Origin: CAYOHY01 sp964403885
GTDB lineage: Bacteria; Actinomycetota; Coriobacteriia; Anaerosomatales; PHET01
Length of the DNA stretch: 40,681 nucleotides
Direction: 5' to 3'
Assembly: GCA_964403885.1 (NCBI GenBank)
Contig: CAYOHY010000017.1
Coordinates: 1-40,681, forward strand
The translations under genes were made by a program, and so were the position numbers. The stretch's first letter is position 1. Every line of letters begins with the position of its first letter. The notes under the pieces were generated by a model. The model saw only the letters and a list, made by a program, of their open reading frames with translations. It did no database searches and was not told the DNA's origin. Below, piece by piece: positions 31,781 through 40,148 of the stretch.

Positions 31781-32872
31781 ATGGCCAAGCACACTGTGAC
31801 CCTCATCCCCGGAGACGGCATCGGCCCTGAGCTCACCAAGGCCATGTGCCGCGTGGTCGAGGCCGCCGGCGTCGACATCGAGTGGGAGATCGCCGAGGCC
31901 GGATCCGACCAGATCGACAAGTACGGCACGCCGCTGCCGGAGTCGACGCTCGACTCGATCCGCAAGAACAAGGTCGCCATCAAGGGCCCCATCACCACGC
32001 CCGTGGGCACCGGTTTCCGCAGCGTCAACGTCGCGATCCGCAAGGAGCTCGACCTGTACGCGTGTCTGCGCCCGGCCTTCTCGATCCCCGGCAACGGATC
32101 GCGCTACGACGACATCGACATCGTCATCGTGCGTGAGAACACCGAGGACCTCTACGCCGGCATCGAGTTCGAGCAGGGCAGCCAGGACGCCGCGGACCTG
32201 ATCCAGTTCGCCGCGGATCGCGGGGCCGGCACCATCCGCCCCGACTCGGGCCTGTCGCTCAAGCCGATCTCGATCAGCGGCACCCAGCGCATCGTGCGCT
32301 ACGCCTTCGACTACGCGATCGCCAACGGCCGCAAGAAGGTCACCGCGATCCACAAGGCCAACATCCTCAAGATGTCCGACGGCCTGTTCCTCAAGGTCGC
32401 CCGTGAGGTCGCCGAGGAGTACAAGGACTCGGGCATCGAGTTCGAGGACATGATCGTCGACGCCACCTGCATGCAGCTCGTCTTGCACCCCGAGTGGTTC
32501 GACGTGCTCGTGCTTCCCAACCTCTACGGCGACATCGTGTCGGACCTTTCGGCCGGTCTCATCGGTGGTCTGGGTATCGCCATGGGCGCCAACATCGGCG
32601 CCGACTACGCGGTGTTCGAGCCCGTCCACGGCTCGGCCCCCAAGTACGCCGGCAAGGACATGGCCAACCCCACCGCTGAGATCCTGTCGGCCACGCTCAT
32701 GCTCAGGCATCTGGGTGAGACCGAGGCCGCGGACCGCATCCTCGCCGCCGTGCGCACGGTCATCGGCGAGGGTGACAAGGTGACCTACGACATCAAGCGC
32801 AGCCGTTATGGCTCCGCCGACGGTGCCGTGGGCACACAGGCCTACGCCGACGCGCTGATCGAGGCCCTCTAG
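31781..32872 (+). CDS. icd: Isocitrate dehydrogenase, probably NADP-dependent
   Basis: This 363-residue beta-decarboxylating dehydrogenase turns isocitrate into 2-oxoglutarate and CO2. It aligns with E. coli Icd at the substrate residues: S81, N83 and R87 in RSVNVAIR (Icd S113, N115, R119), R97, R118, Y125, K192, D227, D251 and D255. IPMDH and homoisocitrate dehydrogenases lack the S-x-N pair. The cofactor site has K288-Y289 in GSAPKYAGKD and Y336/R340 in TYDIKR, the four residues that give NADP preference in Icd (K344, Y345, Y391, R395). The start is ATG at 31781 with CGGAGG upstream. General annotation as LeuB would be wrong. The protein ends with YADALIEAL, like Icd's end. Confidence 0.88.
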   Translation: MAKHTVTLIPGDGIGPELTKAMCRVVEAAGVDIEWEIAEAGSDQIDKYGTPLPESTLDSIRKNKVAIKGPITTPVGTGFRSVNVAIRKELDLYACLRPAFSIPGNGSRYDDIDIVIVRENTEDLYAGIEFEQGSQDAADLIQFAADRGAGTIRPDSGLSLKPISISGTQRIVRYAFDYAIANGRKKVTAIHKANILKMSDGLFLKVAREVAEEYKDSGIEFEDMIVDATCMQLVLHPEWFDVLVLPNLYGDIVSDLSAGLIGGLGIAMGANIGADYAVFEPVHGSAPKYAGKDMANPTAEILSATLMLRHLGETEAADRILAAVRTVIGEGDKVTYDIKRSRYGSADGAVGTQAYADALIEAL

Positions 32873-32903
32873 CCACACAACAGCATCCTGAAAGGCGGGG
32901 GCG

Positions 32904-34082
32904 ATGACGGTCGAGATTCCTAGCGAGAGCGTGAGGAATCGCCGCATCGCCCTCGCTGCGTCTGCGGTCGTGGCGCTCGCAGCGCTCGTCACCGCGGGCG
33001 TGTGGTGGGTCAACCGCCCCGCGCCCACGCCTCCCGCCAAGCCCACCATCGAGCCTGCGCAGGTGACCACTGCGGCACCCAGCGTGCCCTCGTCCGGTGT
33101 TGTGGCCACCTTGTCGCCTACACAGGGCAGCGGTACCTCGAGCCCCTCGGTGACTCCGAGTAAGAGCGCGGACGCGAGGATCGTGTTCCACCTGGGCACC
33201 AAGCTCTACGTGGCCAAGCCGGACGGCACCGATGCGACGCCGGTCGCCTCCGCCGTCGAGGTCTACGCGCTCTCGCCCGACGGCACCAAGCTCGCCGTCG
33301 TTCTTGCCCCGGGCGAGCCGGCGCCGGTGGGCGTCCCCGCGGGCACGACGCTCGCCGTGATCGATCTGACCACGAAGCGAGCAAAGGCCGTGGGCAAGGA
33401 CGCGCTCCCCGTCGAGCCGTCGTGGGCACCCGATTCGTCGTGGCTCGCCTACACCGTCAAGAGCGGGAGCCGCACCGCGGTCAAGCGCGTCTCGGTCGAC
33501 GGGCGGGGCGACGAGGTGCTCGTCTCGCCCGGCACGTCGCCGGTCGTCTCGCCGGATGGTCGGCGCGTGGCCTACGCCGGGTCGTTGCCGTCCGGGCTCG
33601 CCGATGCCATCCGGGTGGTCAGCGTGCCTGACCCGCACGCCGCCGCCGTGCCGGACAGCGCCGGAGCCTCGTCGTGGGGCTGGACGCCGGCCGGTGACCT
33701 GTACTTCGTGCGCAAGGCGGCCGCGCAGGACACGTGGGACCTGTGGCGCTGGGGCACCGGCGGCTCGGTGCGTGTGGGCTCGGTGGGGCTTGAGCCTCCC
33801 GCGTTCGCGCTCAGCCGCATCCTCGTCTCACCCGACGGGGCTCGAGTGGCCGTGAGTGCGACCGGCGATGATGACTACTCGCGCATCTGGATCTTCGACA
33901 CCGCAGCGGCCCGTTTCGTCAGCGTCTCCACGAGGCGTGACGCCTACCCGTACGAGTGGCTGCCAGACGGTCGTCTCGCGTATTACGAGGGCAACGTCTA
34001 CCAAGGCGAGCCGAGCATGCTCGCGAGCATCATGGGTGACGGAACCGGCCGCCGCCTCGTGGTGACCGGCGCGCAGCAGTAG
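32904..34082 (+). CDS. Membrane-anchored TolB-like beta-propeller protein
   Basis: This 392-residue protein has one membrane helix near the N-terminus (about 14-36, IALAASAVVALAALVTAGVW), then a Thr/Pro/Ser-rich linker (about 38-90). A six-bladed WD40/TolB-type propeller follows with repeated PD40-like units: LSPDGTKLAV, WAPDSSWLAYT, VSPDGRRVAYAG, VSPDGARVAVS and LPDGRLAYY. The propeller should be extracytoplasmic and bind partner proteins or ligands; no enzyme motif is present. The start is ATG at 32904, with AAAGGCGGGGG just upstream. It follows icd by 31 bases, so it may be on the same transcript. Function unknown. Confidence 0.8.
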   Translation: MTVEIPSESVRNRRIALAASAVVALAALVTAGVWWVNRPAPTPPAKPTIEPAQVTTAAPSVPSSGVVATLSPTQGSGTSSPSVTPSKSADARIVFHLGTKLYVAKPDGTDATPVASAVEVYALSPDGTKLAVVLAPGEPAPVGVPAGTTLAVIDLTTKRAKAVGKDALPVEPSWAPDSSWLAYTVKSGSRTAVKRVSVDGRGDEVLVSPGTSPVVSPDGRRVAYAGSLPSGLADAIRVVSVPDPHAAAVPDSAGASSWGWTPAGDLYFVRKAAAQDTWDLWRWGTGGSVRVGSVGLEPPAFALSRILVSPDGARVAVSATGDDDYSRIWIFDTAAARFVSVSTRRDAYPYEWLPDGRLAYYEGNVYQGEPSMLASIMGDGTGRRLVVTGAQQ

Positions 34083-34165
34083 CTCTCGCTGCGCCGGGTG
34101 ACTCCGTCTCAAAGGGCGGGTCCCGGCCCGTGCTCATGGGTACCTACATCACAGGAGGTGCCGCC

Positions 34166-34552
34166 ATGAAGATCGAGTATGCGCGAAAGACCGCGAAGTC
34201 GTTTCCCGTAGCAGTGCAGGCCGTGCAAGAGGCGTGTGAGCGACACGACTTCCAGGTCAAATCGGTTCACGAGATCAGCCGGGAGTTGGGGGAGCACGGG
34301 TTTGTCCGAGAGCCCCTGACGGTGGTCAAAGCGTGCAACACCCGCTATGCCTCCGAGGTCACCGCGAAGGACGTGCGCTTCGCGATGCTGATGCCGTGCC
34401 CGTTCCTCGTGCACGAGTCCGACCACCAGGTGTGGGTGACCGTGATGCTGCCATCGGCGATGGCCGGGATGTTCCCGGATGCGGATCTTGGGCGAATCGC
34501 CTCGGAGGTCGAGCAGGTGTTCAAGGCGATCGTCGATGAGGCCACCGCCTAG
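34166..34552 (+). CDS. DUF302 domain protein
   Basis: This 128-residue protein is a DUF302 family member: an alpha/beta protein with FPVAVQAVQEACERHDFQV, then KACNTRYASEV and a CPFLVHESDHQVWVTV strand ending in an amphipathic helix. DUF302 proteins are small cytoplasmic dimers of unknown function, sometimes linked to redox or sulfur contexts. The start is ATG at 34166, with AGGAGGTG five bases upstream; an upstream ATG at 34136 is in frame but overlaps that site. No promoter is visible before it. It is the last gene before the ilv T-box region, transcribed in the same direction. Confidence 0.8.
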   Translation: MKIEYARKTAKSFPVAVQAVQEACERHDFQVKSVHEISRELGEHGFVREPLTVVKACNTRYASEVTAKDVRFAMLMPCPFLVHESDHQVWVTVMLPSAMAGMFPDADLGRIASEVEQVFKAIVDEATA

Positions 34553-34588
34553 GCGCGGCGGCCATGTTGCGGCGGCGTTTCAGGCACC

Positions 34589-34617
34589 TTGTCCGAGTAT
34601 GCGCCCTCGCGTATACT
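34589..34617 (+). promoter_or_regulatory. Promoter of the ilv operon
   Basis: TTGTCC (34589-34594) is followed after exactly 17 bases by TATACT (34612-34617). It lies just upstream of the T-box leader and about 460 bases before ilvD. Confidence 0.7.
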
Positions 34618-34640
34618 TCGCACCCAACCGAACACGCAAT

Positions 34641-34943
34641 CGGCGTTGAAGGGGACAAGTAGAGGCCAATCCTCGCTTCAGAGAGTCGGGGTCGCTGGAA
34701 GCCCGACGCAGGACGTCTCGAAATCTCGCCCCTGAGCCACCCGGACAAACGACCGGCTGTCGATACGCGAACGACCTTCGCACGCAGCCGGCCAAGTAGG
34801 TCGGGTCGGTGGCATCCGTTACCTGCCGTACGAGTGGGCGCTCGCCTTCGTCGACCCTTCGGGTGTCGGCCGAGGAACACGAGCGTCAAGCGGGGTGGTA
34901 CCGCGGGAGCATCGCTCTCGTCCCGGCGAAACCGGGGCGGAGC
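34641..34943 (+). ncRNA. T-box riboswitch, isoleucine specifier
   Basis: A T-box leader is readable in full. Stem I starts GGGG (34651-34654) pairing with CCCC (34729-34732). The 5' specifier-loop strand has AGTAGA (34658-34663), the AG-bulge AGAGAG is at 34680-34685, and GAA-ATC sets the specifier codon ATC (34723-34725), that is isoleucine. A stem with CCGGCTG/CAGCCGG (34753-34759, 34785-34791) follows. The T-box core is GGGGTGGTACCGCGGG (34892-34907), where TGGT (34896-34899) can pair with the ACCA end of uncharged tRNA-Ile. The final hairpin GCTC-t-CGTCCCGG / CCGGGGCGGAGC (34914-34943) has no T-tract and encloses GGAG, so control may be at translation or by a U-less terminator. It governs the ilv operon. 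Confidence 0.9.
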
Positions 34944-34946
34944 TGT

Positions 34947-34970
34947 ATGCACCGCGGTTTCGTCGTCTAG
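34947..34970 (+). CDS. Possible 7-residue leader peptide in the T-box
   Basis: ATG at 34947 opens a seven-codon frame (MHRGFVV) ending in TAG at 34970. Its GGAG ribosome site (34939-34942) lies in the right arm of the T-box final hairpin. The product ends in two valines. If translated, the T-box would sequester this ribosome site directly. Such a short frame can arise by chance. Confidence 0.3.
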   Translation: MHRGFVV

Positions 34971-34990
34971 ACCCTCCTGCTTCATCTCTC

Positions 34991-35011
34991 ACACCCGGGC
35001 ACCTCGGGTGT
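34991..35011 (+). terminator. Hairpin between T-box and ilvD
   Basis: ACACCCG (34991-34997) and CGGGTGT (35005-35011) form a perfect 7-bp stem with a 7-base loop. It is not followed by a T-tract. It may be an attenuator partnering the leader or a stabilising structure. Confidence 0.35.
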
Positions 35012-35073
35012 ACTTGCGCATCTCGTGCGGCCGCGTACGCGCCTCCGTCCCGCTAGGGAAGGGCGTAACACGT

Positions 35074-36741
35074 ATGGCGTACACGAGCGAACGCATGAAG
35101 GGCGGCCTGTCCAAGGCCCCGCACCGCAGCCTGCTCAAGGCTGACGGCCTCACCGACGCTGAGATCGCACGACCGCTCATCGCCGTGGTCAACTCGGCCA
35201 ACGAGGTCATCCCCGGACACCTGATGCTCGACAAGATCGCCGATGCCGTGAAGGCCGGGATCTACATGGCGGGCGGCACGCCGCTCGAGATGTCGACCAT
35301 CGGCGTGTGTGACGGCATCGCGATGAACCACGAGGGCATGCGCTACTCGCTGGTCAGCCGAGAGGTCATCGCGGACTCCGTCGAGATCGCGGTCAAGGCG
35401 CACGCCTTCGACGCCGTGGTCATGATCCCCAACTGCGACAAGGTCATTCCGGGCATGCTCATGGCCGCGGCGCGACTCGACCTGCCCACCGTGATCATCT
35501 CGGGCGGTCCCATGCTCGCCGGTCGCGGACCCAAGGGCGAGGCCGTCGACCTCGACACCGTCTTCACCGCGGTGGGCAAGGTCACCGCCGGCGCCATGTC
35601 CGAGGAGGACCTGCGCCACCTCGAGGACAACGCCTGCCCCACGTGCGGCAGCTGCGCCGGCCTGTTCACCGCCAACTCGATGAACTGCCTCGTGGAGGCC
35701 ATCGGCATGGGGTTGCCGGGCAACGGCACCATCCCGGCGGTCTACTCGGAGCGCATCCGTCTCGCCAAGCGAGCAGGCATGCGCGTCATGGAGCTGCTCG
35801 AGGAAGGCGTGACCGCCCGCCGGATCATGAACGCCACGAGCATCCGCAACGCGATGACGCTCGACATGGCCTTTGGCGGCTCGAGCAACACCGTGCTGCA
35901 CCTCACCGCGATCGCGCACGAGGCGGACGCCCCCATCACGCTCGACGACTGGGCGAAGGTATCGGCGGCCACCCCCAACCTCGTGCGCATCAGCCCCGCC
36001 AGCGAGCTGCACATGGAGGACCTCTACCACGTGGGCGGCATCCCCGCGATCATGCGCGAGCTCGACCGCCGCGGCCTGATCGCGGGCGACGCGCCCACGG
36101 TGGACGGCCGCACCATCGGCGAGATCGCCGCCGCTGCGCCTGAGGCCGACGGCCGCATGATCCACCGCCTCGAGGACCCGTACTACCCCGAGGGCGGCCT
36201 GCGCGTGCTCAAGGGCAACCTCGCGCCCGACGGTGCGGTGGTCAAGCAGTCCGCCGTGCCCGCCGAGATGCGCGTCCACACCGGCCCGGCCCGCGTCTTC
36301 GAGTCCGAGGATGACGCCGTGGCGGCCATCCTGGGCGGCAGTATCGTCGCCGGCGACGTCGTTGTCATCCGCTACGAGGGCCCCAAGGGCGGCCCGGGCA
36401 TGCGCGAGATGCTCACGCCCACCTCGGCCATCGCGGGCATGGGGCTCTCCTCGAGCTGCGCGCTCATCACCGACGGCCGCTTCTCCGGCGCCACCAAGGG
36501 CCCGGCCGTGGGCCACGTGAGCCCCGAGGCCGCTGCCGGCGGCCCCATCGCCCTGGTCGCCGAGGGCGACTCCATCACCGTCGACATCGACGCGGCTGCG
36601 CTCACGCTCAACGTGTCCGATGACGTACTGGCCGAGCGCCGCGCGGCGTGGGCTCCTCGCCCCGCACGCGTGGAGCACGGCGTCCTTGCCCGTTACGCGA
36701 AGCTGGTCACCTCAGCAGACAAGGGGGCGGTGCTCTCATGA
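35074..36741 (+). CDS. ilvD: Dihydroxy-acid dehydratase
   Basis: This 555-residue enzyme dehydrates 2,3-dihydroxy-isovalerate and 2,3-dihydroxy-3-methylvalerate to the 2-oxo acids of the valine and isoleucine pathways. The start shows SERMKGGLSKAPHRSLL; Fe-S ligand regions are PNCDKVIPGM (C121) and CPTCGSCAGLFTANSM (C188, C191, C194). GRFSGATKGPAVGHVSPEAA is the conserved C-terminal signature. The length is standard. The start is ATG at 35074 with AGGGAAGGG ten bases upstream. It is the first gene after the isoleucine T-box. Its stop overlaps the ilvB start as ATGA, so the two are coupled. The enzyme is cytoplasmic and oxygen-sensitive, which suits an anaerobe. Confidence 0.97.
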   Translation: MAYTSERMKGGLSKAPHRSLLKADGLTDAEIARPLIAVVNSANEVIPGHLMLDKIADAVKAGIYMAGGTPLEMSTIGVCDGIAMNHEGMRYSLVSREVIADSVEIAVKAHAFDAVVMIPNCDKVIPGMLMAAARLDLPTVIISGGPMLAGRGPKGEAVDLDTVFTAVGKVTAGAMSEEDLRHLEDNACPTCGSCAGLFTANSMNCLVEAIGMGLPGNGTIPAVYSERIRLAKRAGMRVMELLEEGVTARRIMNATSIRNAMTLDMAFGGSSNTVLHLTAIAHEADAPITLDDWAKVSAATPNLVRISPASELHMEDLYHVGGIPAIMRELDRRGLIAGDAPTVDGRTIGEIAAAAPEADGRMIHRLEDPYYPEGGLRVLKGNLAPDGAVVKQSAVPAEMRVHTGPARVFESEDDAVAAILGGSIVAGDVVVIRYEGPKGGPGMREMLTPTSAIAGMGLSSSCALITDGRFSGATKGPAVGHVSPEAAAGGPIALVAEGDSITVDIDAAALTLNVSDDVLAERRAAWAPRPARVEHGVLARYAKLVTSADKGAVLS

Positions 36742-38495
36742 GTGAACGCATCTCAGGCGCCCAAGCGCTCGTGCGTGCGCTCGAGGCCGAAGGGGTCGAT
36801 ACCCTGTTCGGCTATCCGGGAGGCGTGGCTCTCCCGATCTTCGACGCGCTCTACGACAGCACGCAGATCCGCACCATCCTGCCGCGTCACGAGCAGGCGG
36901 CCGTGCACGCGGCCGACGGGTACGCCCGAGCCACCGGCCGCGTCGCGCCGGTGCTCGTGACGAGCGGCCCCGGTGCCACCAACACCATCACGGGCCTCGC
37001 CAACGCCTACATGGACTCGATCCCCATGGTCGTGTTCACGGCGCAGGTGTCGCAGGCGGTGCTGGGCACGGACGCCTTCCAGGAGTCCGACATCACCGGC
37101 ATCACGCTCCCCATCACCAAGCACAACTACCTGGTGAAGGACGCCGCCGACATCCCCGAGGTGATCAAGGAGGCGTTCCACATCGCCACCACCGGTCGCC
37201 CCGGCCCCGTGCTCATCGACGTTCCCGTCGACGTGAGCAAGGCCGAGCTCGACTACGAGTACCCCGAGACGGTCAACCTGCCGGGCTACAAGCCCACCTA
37301 CAAGGGCCACTCCAAGCAGGTCAAGCAGGCGGTCTCGCTCATCAACCGGGCGCGCAAGCCGCTGCTGTACGTGGGCGGCGGCGTCATCGCCTCCGGTGCC
37401 ACCAAGGAGATCAAGGAGCTCGCCGAGCTCATGCAGATCCCCGTGGTCACCACGATGATGGGCAAGGGCGCGTTCCCTGAGGACCACCACCTGTGGATCG
37501 GCATGCCCGGCATGCACGGCGCCAAGTACACCAACTACGCCATCACCGAGACGGACCTGCTCATCGGCGTGGGTGTGCGCTTCGACGACCGTGTGACCGG
37601 CAAGCTCTCGACCTTCGCGAGCAAGGCCAAGATCATCCACATCGACATCGACCCGGCCGAGATCGGCAAGAACAAGATCGCCGATGTGCCCATCGTGGGC
37701 GACGCGAAGAACGTGCTCGCCGGCGTCGTGGCCGAGCTGCGCAAGACCGGCGTGGAGTCGCACACCGAGCCGTGGGTCAACCTCGTGGACGAGTGGCGCA
37801 AGCAGTTCCCGCTGCACTACAGCGCGGGTGACTCCGACGAGCTGTTCCCGCAGTACGTGGTGCAGCGCGTGAGCGAGCTCACCAAGAACCGCGAGACCGT
37901 GCTGTGCACCGAGGTGGGCCAGAACCAGATGTGGGCCTGCCAGTACTACACCAACCGTGCGCCGCGTGGCTGGGTCTCCTCGGGAGGTCTGGGCACCATG
38001 GGCTTTGGGCTGCCGGCCGCCATCGGCGCGCAGGTGGGCCGCCCTGACGCGCTCGTCATCGACATCGCCGGTGACGGCTCGATCCAGATGAACAGCCAGG
38101 AGATGGCCACCGCCTCGATCAACGACATCCCGGTCAAGGTCGTCATCTTGAACAACGGCTTCCTGGGCATGGTCCGCCAGTGGCAGGAGCTGTTCTACGG
38201 CCGCCGCTACGCCTCGTCGGTGCTGGGCCAGGAGTTCCCGGACTTCGTGAAGCTCGCCGACGCCTACGGCTGGAAGGGCGTGCGCATCACCAAGGCGAGC
38301 GAGGTCGACGCCGCGCTCAAGGAGATCTTCGACCACCCCGGTCCCGCGCTGCTCGACTGCCGCGTGGTCTCCGAGGAGTGCGTGTACCCCATGGTGGCAC
38401 CCGGCGGCAGCATCGACGAGATGCTCGGCGGCGTTCCGGGGTGTCCGGTGTCTGAGATGCTCGACGACGAGATCCTCGAGGAGGTGTGGGAGTAA
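36738..38495 (+). CDS. ilvB: Acetolactate synthase, catalytic subunit
   Basis: This 585-residue thiamine-diphosphate enzyme makes 2-acetolactate from two pyruvates, or 2-aceto-2-hydroxybutyrate from pyruvate and 2-oxobutyrate. The catalytic Glu is E52 in PRHEQAAVHAADGYARATG. The TPP motif is IAGDGSIQMNSQE...NN in the C-terminal third. FDDRVTG and QVSQAVLGTDAFQE are typical of anabolic AHAS rather than catabolic ALS, and the FAD-binding middle domain is intact. The start is ATG at 36738, overlapping the ilvD stop; the upstream frame from 36648 is antisense-like noise inside ilvD. The regulatory subunit gene overlaps its TAA by one base (TAATG). Confidence 0.96.
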   Translation: MSERISGAQALVRALEAEGVDTLFGYPGGVALPIFDALYDSTQIRTILPRHEQAAVHAADGYARATGRVAPVLVTSGPGATNTITGLANAYMDSIPMVVFTAQVSQAVLGTDAFQESDITGITLPITKHNYLVKDAADIPEVIKEAFHIATTGRPGPVLIDVPVDVSKAELDYEYPETVNLPGYKPTYKGHSKQVKQAVSLINRARKPLLYVGGGVIASGATKEIKELAELMQIPVVTTMMGKGAFPEDHHLWIGMPGMHGAKYTNYAITETDLLIGVGVRFDDRVTGKLSTFASKAKIIHIDIDPAEIGKNKIADVPIVGDAKNVLAGVVAELRKTGVESHTEPWVNLVDEWRKQFPLHYSAGDSDELFPQYVVQRVSELTKNRETVLCTEVGQNQMWACQYYTNRAPRGWVSSGGLGTMGFGLPAAIGAQVGRPDALVIDIAGDGSIQMNSQEMATASINDIPVKVVILNNGFLGMVRQWQELFYGRRYASSVLGQEFPDFVKLADAYGWKGVRITKASEVDAALKEIFDHPGPALLDCRVVSEECVYPMVAPGGSIDEMLGGVPGCPVSEMLDDEILEEVWE

Positions 38496-38980
38496 TGCGA
38501 CACACGCTTTCCGTGCTCGTCGAGAACAAGCCGGGCGTGCTGACCCGCGTCACGAGCCTGTTCGCCCGTCGCGGGTTCAACATCGACTCTCTGGCGGTAG
38601 GTACCACCGAGGACCCCACGATGTCGCGTATCACCATCGTGTGCTCGGCGGCCGAGACGCCCATCGAGCAGATCACCAAGCAGGTTCACAAGCTCATCAA
38701 CGTGATCAAGGTCCAAGAGCTCGACCCCAAAGAGTCGGTCGACCGCGAGTTGGTGCTCTTCAAGATCAACGCGGCGCCGGAGCGCAGGCACGAGATCATC
38801 GAGATCGCCAACGTGTTCCGCGCCAAGATCGTCGACGTCGGCAAGAACTCGGTGACCATCGAGGCCACCGGCGCCACCGACAAGATCGACGCGATGGAGG
38901 ACCTGTTCCGCGCGTACGGCATCAAGGAGATGGCGCGCACCGGCAAGATCTCGCTCTCCCGCGGGGGACGCGACGTCTAG
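38495..38980 (+). CDS. ilvN: Acetolactate synthase, regulatory small subunit
   Basis: This 161-residue protein is the ACT-domain regulatory subunit of acetolactate synthase, which confers valine feedback and activates the large subunit. The N-terminal ACT domain (about 3-75) reads LSVLVENKPGVLTRVTSLFARRGFNIDSLAVG, a canonical valine-binding ACT. The C-terminal domain (about 80-161) includes ELVLFKINAAPERRHEIIEIANVFRAKIVDV and SVTIEATGATDKIDA, as in IlvH/IlvN. The start is ATG at 38495, one base into the ilvB stop (TAATG), with GTGGGAG just upstream. A GTG nine bases earlier in frame is not needed. It is followed by a 121-base gap before ilvC. Confidence 0.96.
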   Translation: MRHTLSVLVENKPGVLTRVTSLFARRGFNIDSLAVGTTEDPTMSRITIVCSAAETPIEQITKQVHKLINVIKVQELDPKESVDRELVLFKINAAPERRHEIIEIANVFRAKIVDVGKNSVTIEATGATDKIDAMEDLFRAYGIKEMARTGKISLSRGGRDV

Positions 38981-39051
38981 AGGCACGACACCGCAAGTGA
39001 CCGCCGCAGGCTCACGGTGAGCCGGTCGGCGTTGATGGATACGGGATACGA

Positions 39052-39076
39052 GGCGCGGTGCCGCACGGCACGCGCC
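39052..39076 (+). promoter_or_regulatory. Strong hairpin before the ilvC ribosome site
   Basis: GGCGC-G-GTGCCG (39052-39063) pairs with CGGCAC-GCGCC (39066-39076), a nearly perfect hairpin ending just before the GGGAAGGGAAGG ribosome site of ilvC (39081-39092). A second small palindrome, GGCTCACGGTGAGCC, lies at 39009-39023. They could protect or process the mRNA at the ilvN-ilvC boundary. Confidence 0.4.
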
Positions 39077-39101
39077 GCAAGGGAAGGGAAGGCGACACCA
39101 G

Positions 39102-40100
39102 ATGGCCACCGTTTACTACGAGAGCGACTGTAACCCCGCGCTGATCAAGGACCGCAAGGTCGCGATCATCGGCTATGGCTCCCAGGGCCATGCCCACGCG
39201 CTCAACCTGCACGACTCGGGCGTCGACGTGCGCGTTGGCCTGCGCGCCGGCTCGGCGAGCTGGGACAAGGCCAAGGAGGCCGGTCTCAAGGTGACCACCG
39301 TGCGCGAGGCCGCCGCCGAGGCGGACCTCATCATGATCCTCACCCCCGATGAGACCCAGGCGCACACGTACTACAGCGAGATCCACGAGTCGATGACCGA
39401 GGGCAAGGCGCTCGCCTTCGCTCACGGCTTCAACATCCACTTCCAGCTCATCGAGCCCCCCGCGGGCGTCGACGTCATCATGATCGCCCCCAAGGGCCCG
39501 GGCCACATGGTCCGCCGCGTCTACACCGAGGGCTCCGGCGTGCCGTGTCTCATCGCCGTCGAGAAGGACGCGTCCGGCTCGGCCAGGGACCTTGCGCTGT
39601 CGTACGCGTGGGGCATCGGCGGCTCGCGCTCGGGCATCATCGAGACCGACTTCCGCGAGGAGACCGAGACCGACCTCTTTGGCGAGCAGGCCGTGCTGTG
39701 CGGCGGCGCCACCGAGCTCGTCAAGGCGGGTTTCGAGACCCTCGTCGAGGCCGGCTACCAGCCTGAGATCGCGTACTTCGAGTGCCTCCACGAGCTCAAG
39801 CTCATCGTCGACCTCATGTACGAGGGCGGCATGGCCAAGATGTTCGACTCCATCTCCAACACCGCCGAGTACGGCGCCTACGTCACCGGCCCGCGCATCG
39901 TCACCGACGAGACCCGCGAGCAGATGGCCGAGGTGCTGTGGGAGATCCAGAACGGCACCTTCGCGCGCAACTGGATCCTCGAGAACAAGGCCGCGCAGGC
40001 CGGCTTCAAGGCCACGCGCCGCATCAACGCCGAGCACTACATCGAGGAAGTGGGCGGCGAGCTGCGCTCCATGTTCTCGTGGATCCGCAAGGACGCCTAG
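39102..40100 (+). CDS. ilvC: Ketol-acid reductoisomerase
   Basis: This 332-residue class I KARI isomerises and reduces acetolactate or acetohydroxybutyrate to the dihydroxy acid consumed by IlvD. It has the nucleotide-binding GYGSQGHAHALNL (24-36), the cofactor loop GLRAGSASW (47-55), whose Arg and two Ser predict NADPH use, and APKGPGHMVRRVY. The C-terminal domain has GGATELVKAGFETLVEAGYQPEIAYFECLHELKLIVDL with the metal-binding Glu residues. The length is normal for class I. The start is ATG at 39102, with the long GGGAAGGGAAGG site (39081-39092) about nine bases upstream. It completes the ilv operon: ilvD-ilvB-ilvN-ilvC in one direction. Confidence 0.97.
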   Translation: MATVYYESDCNPALIKDRKVAIIGYGSQGHAHALNLHDSGVDVRVGLRAGSASWDKAKEAGLKVTTVREAAAEADLIMILTPDETQAHTYYSEIHESMTEGKALAFAHGFNIHFQLIEPPAGVDVIMIAPKGPGHMVRRVYTEGSGVPCLIAVEKDASGSARDLALSYAWGIGGSRSGIIETDFREETETDLFGEQAVLCGGATELVKAGFETLVEAGYQPEIAYFECLHELKLIVDLMYEGGMAKMFDSISNTAEYGAYVTGPRIVTDETREQMAEVLWEIQNGTFARNWILENKAAQAGFKATRRINAEHYIEEVGGELRSMFSWIRKDA

Positions 40101-40148
40101 GCACCACGCGCTTCGACCCGTACCGCACCGAGCAAGGGGGCTTGTGAG

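Noticed and set aside
31781..32872. 3-isopropylmalate dehydrogenase (leuB)
   Set aside because: The substrate site has the S-x-N pair of isocitrate enzymes and the NADP residues of Icd, which LeuB lacks.
34723..34725. A leucine or valine specifier for the T-box
   Set aside because: The codon after the conserved GAA in the specifier loop is ATC, and the adjacent triplets do not fit the loop geometry.
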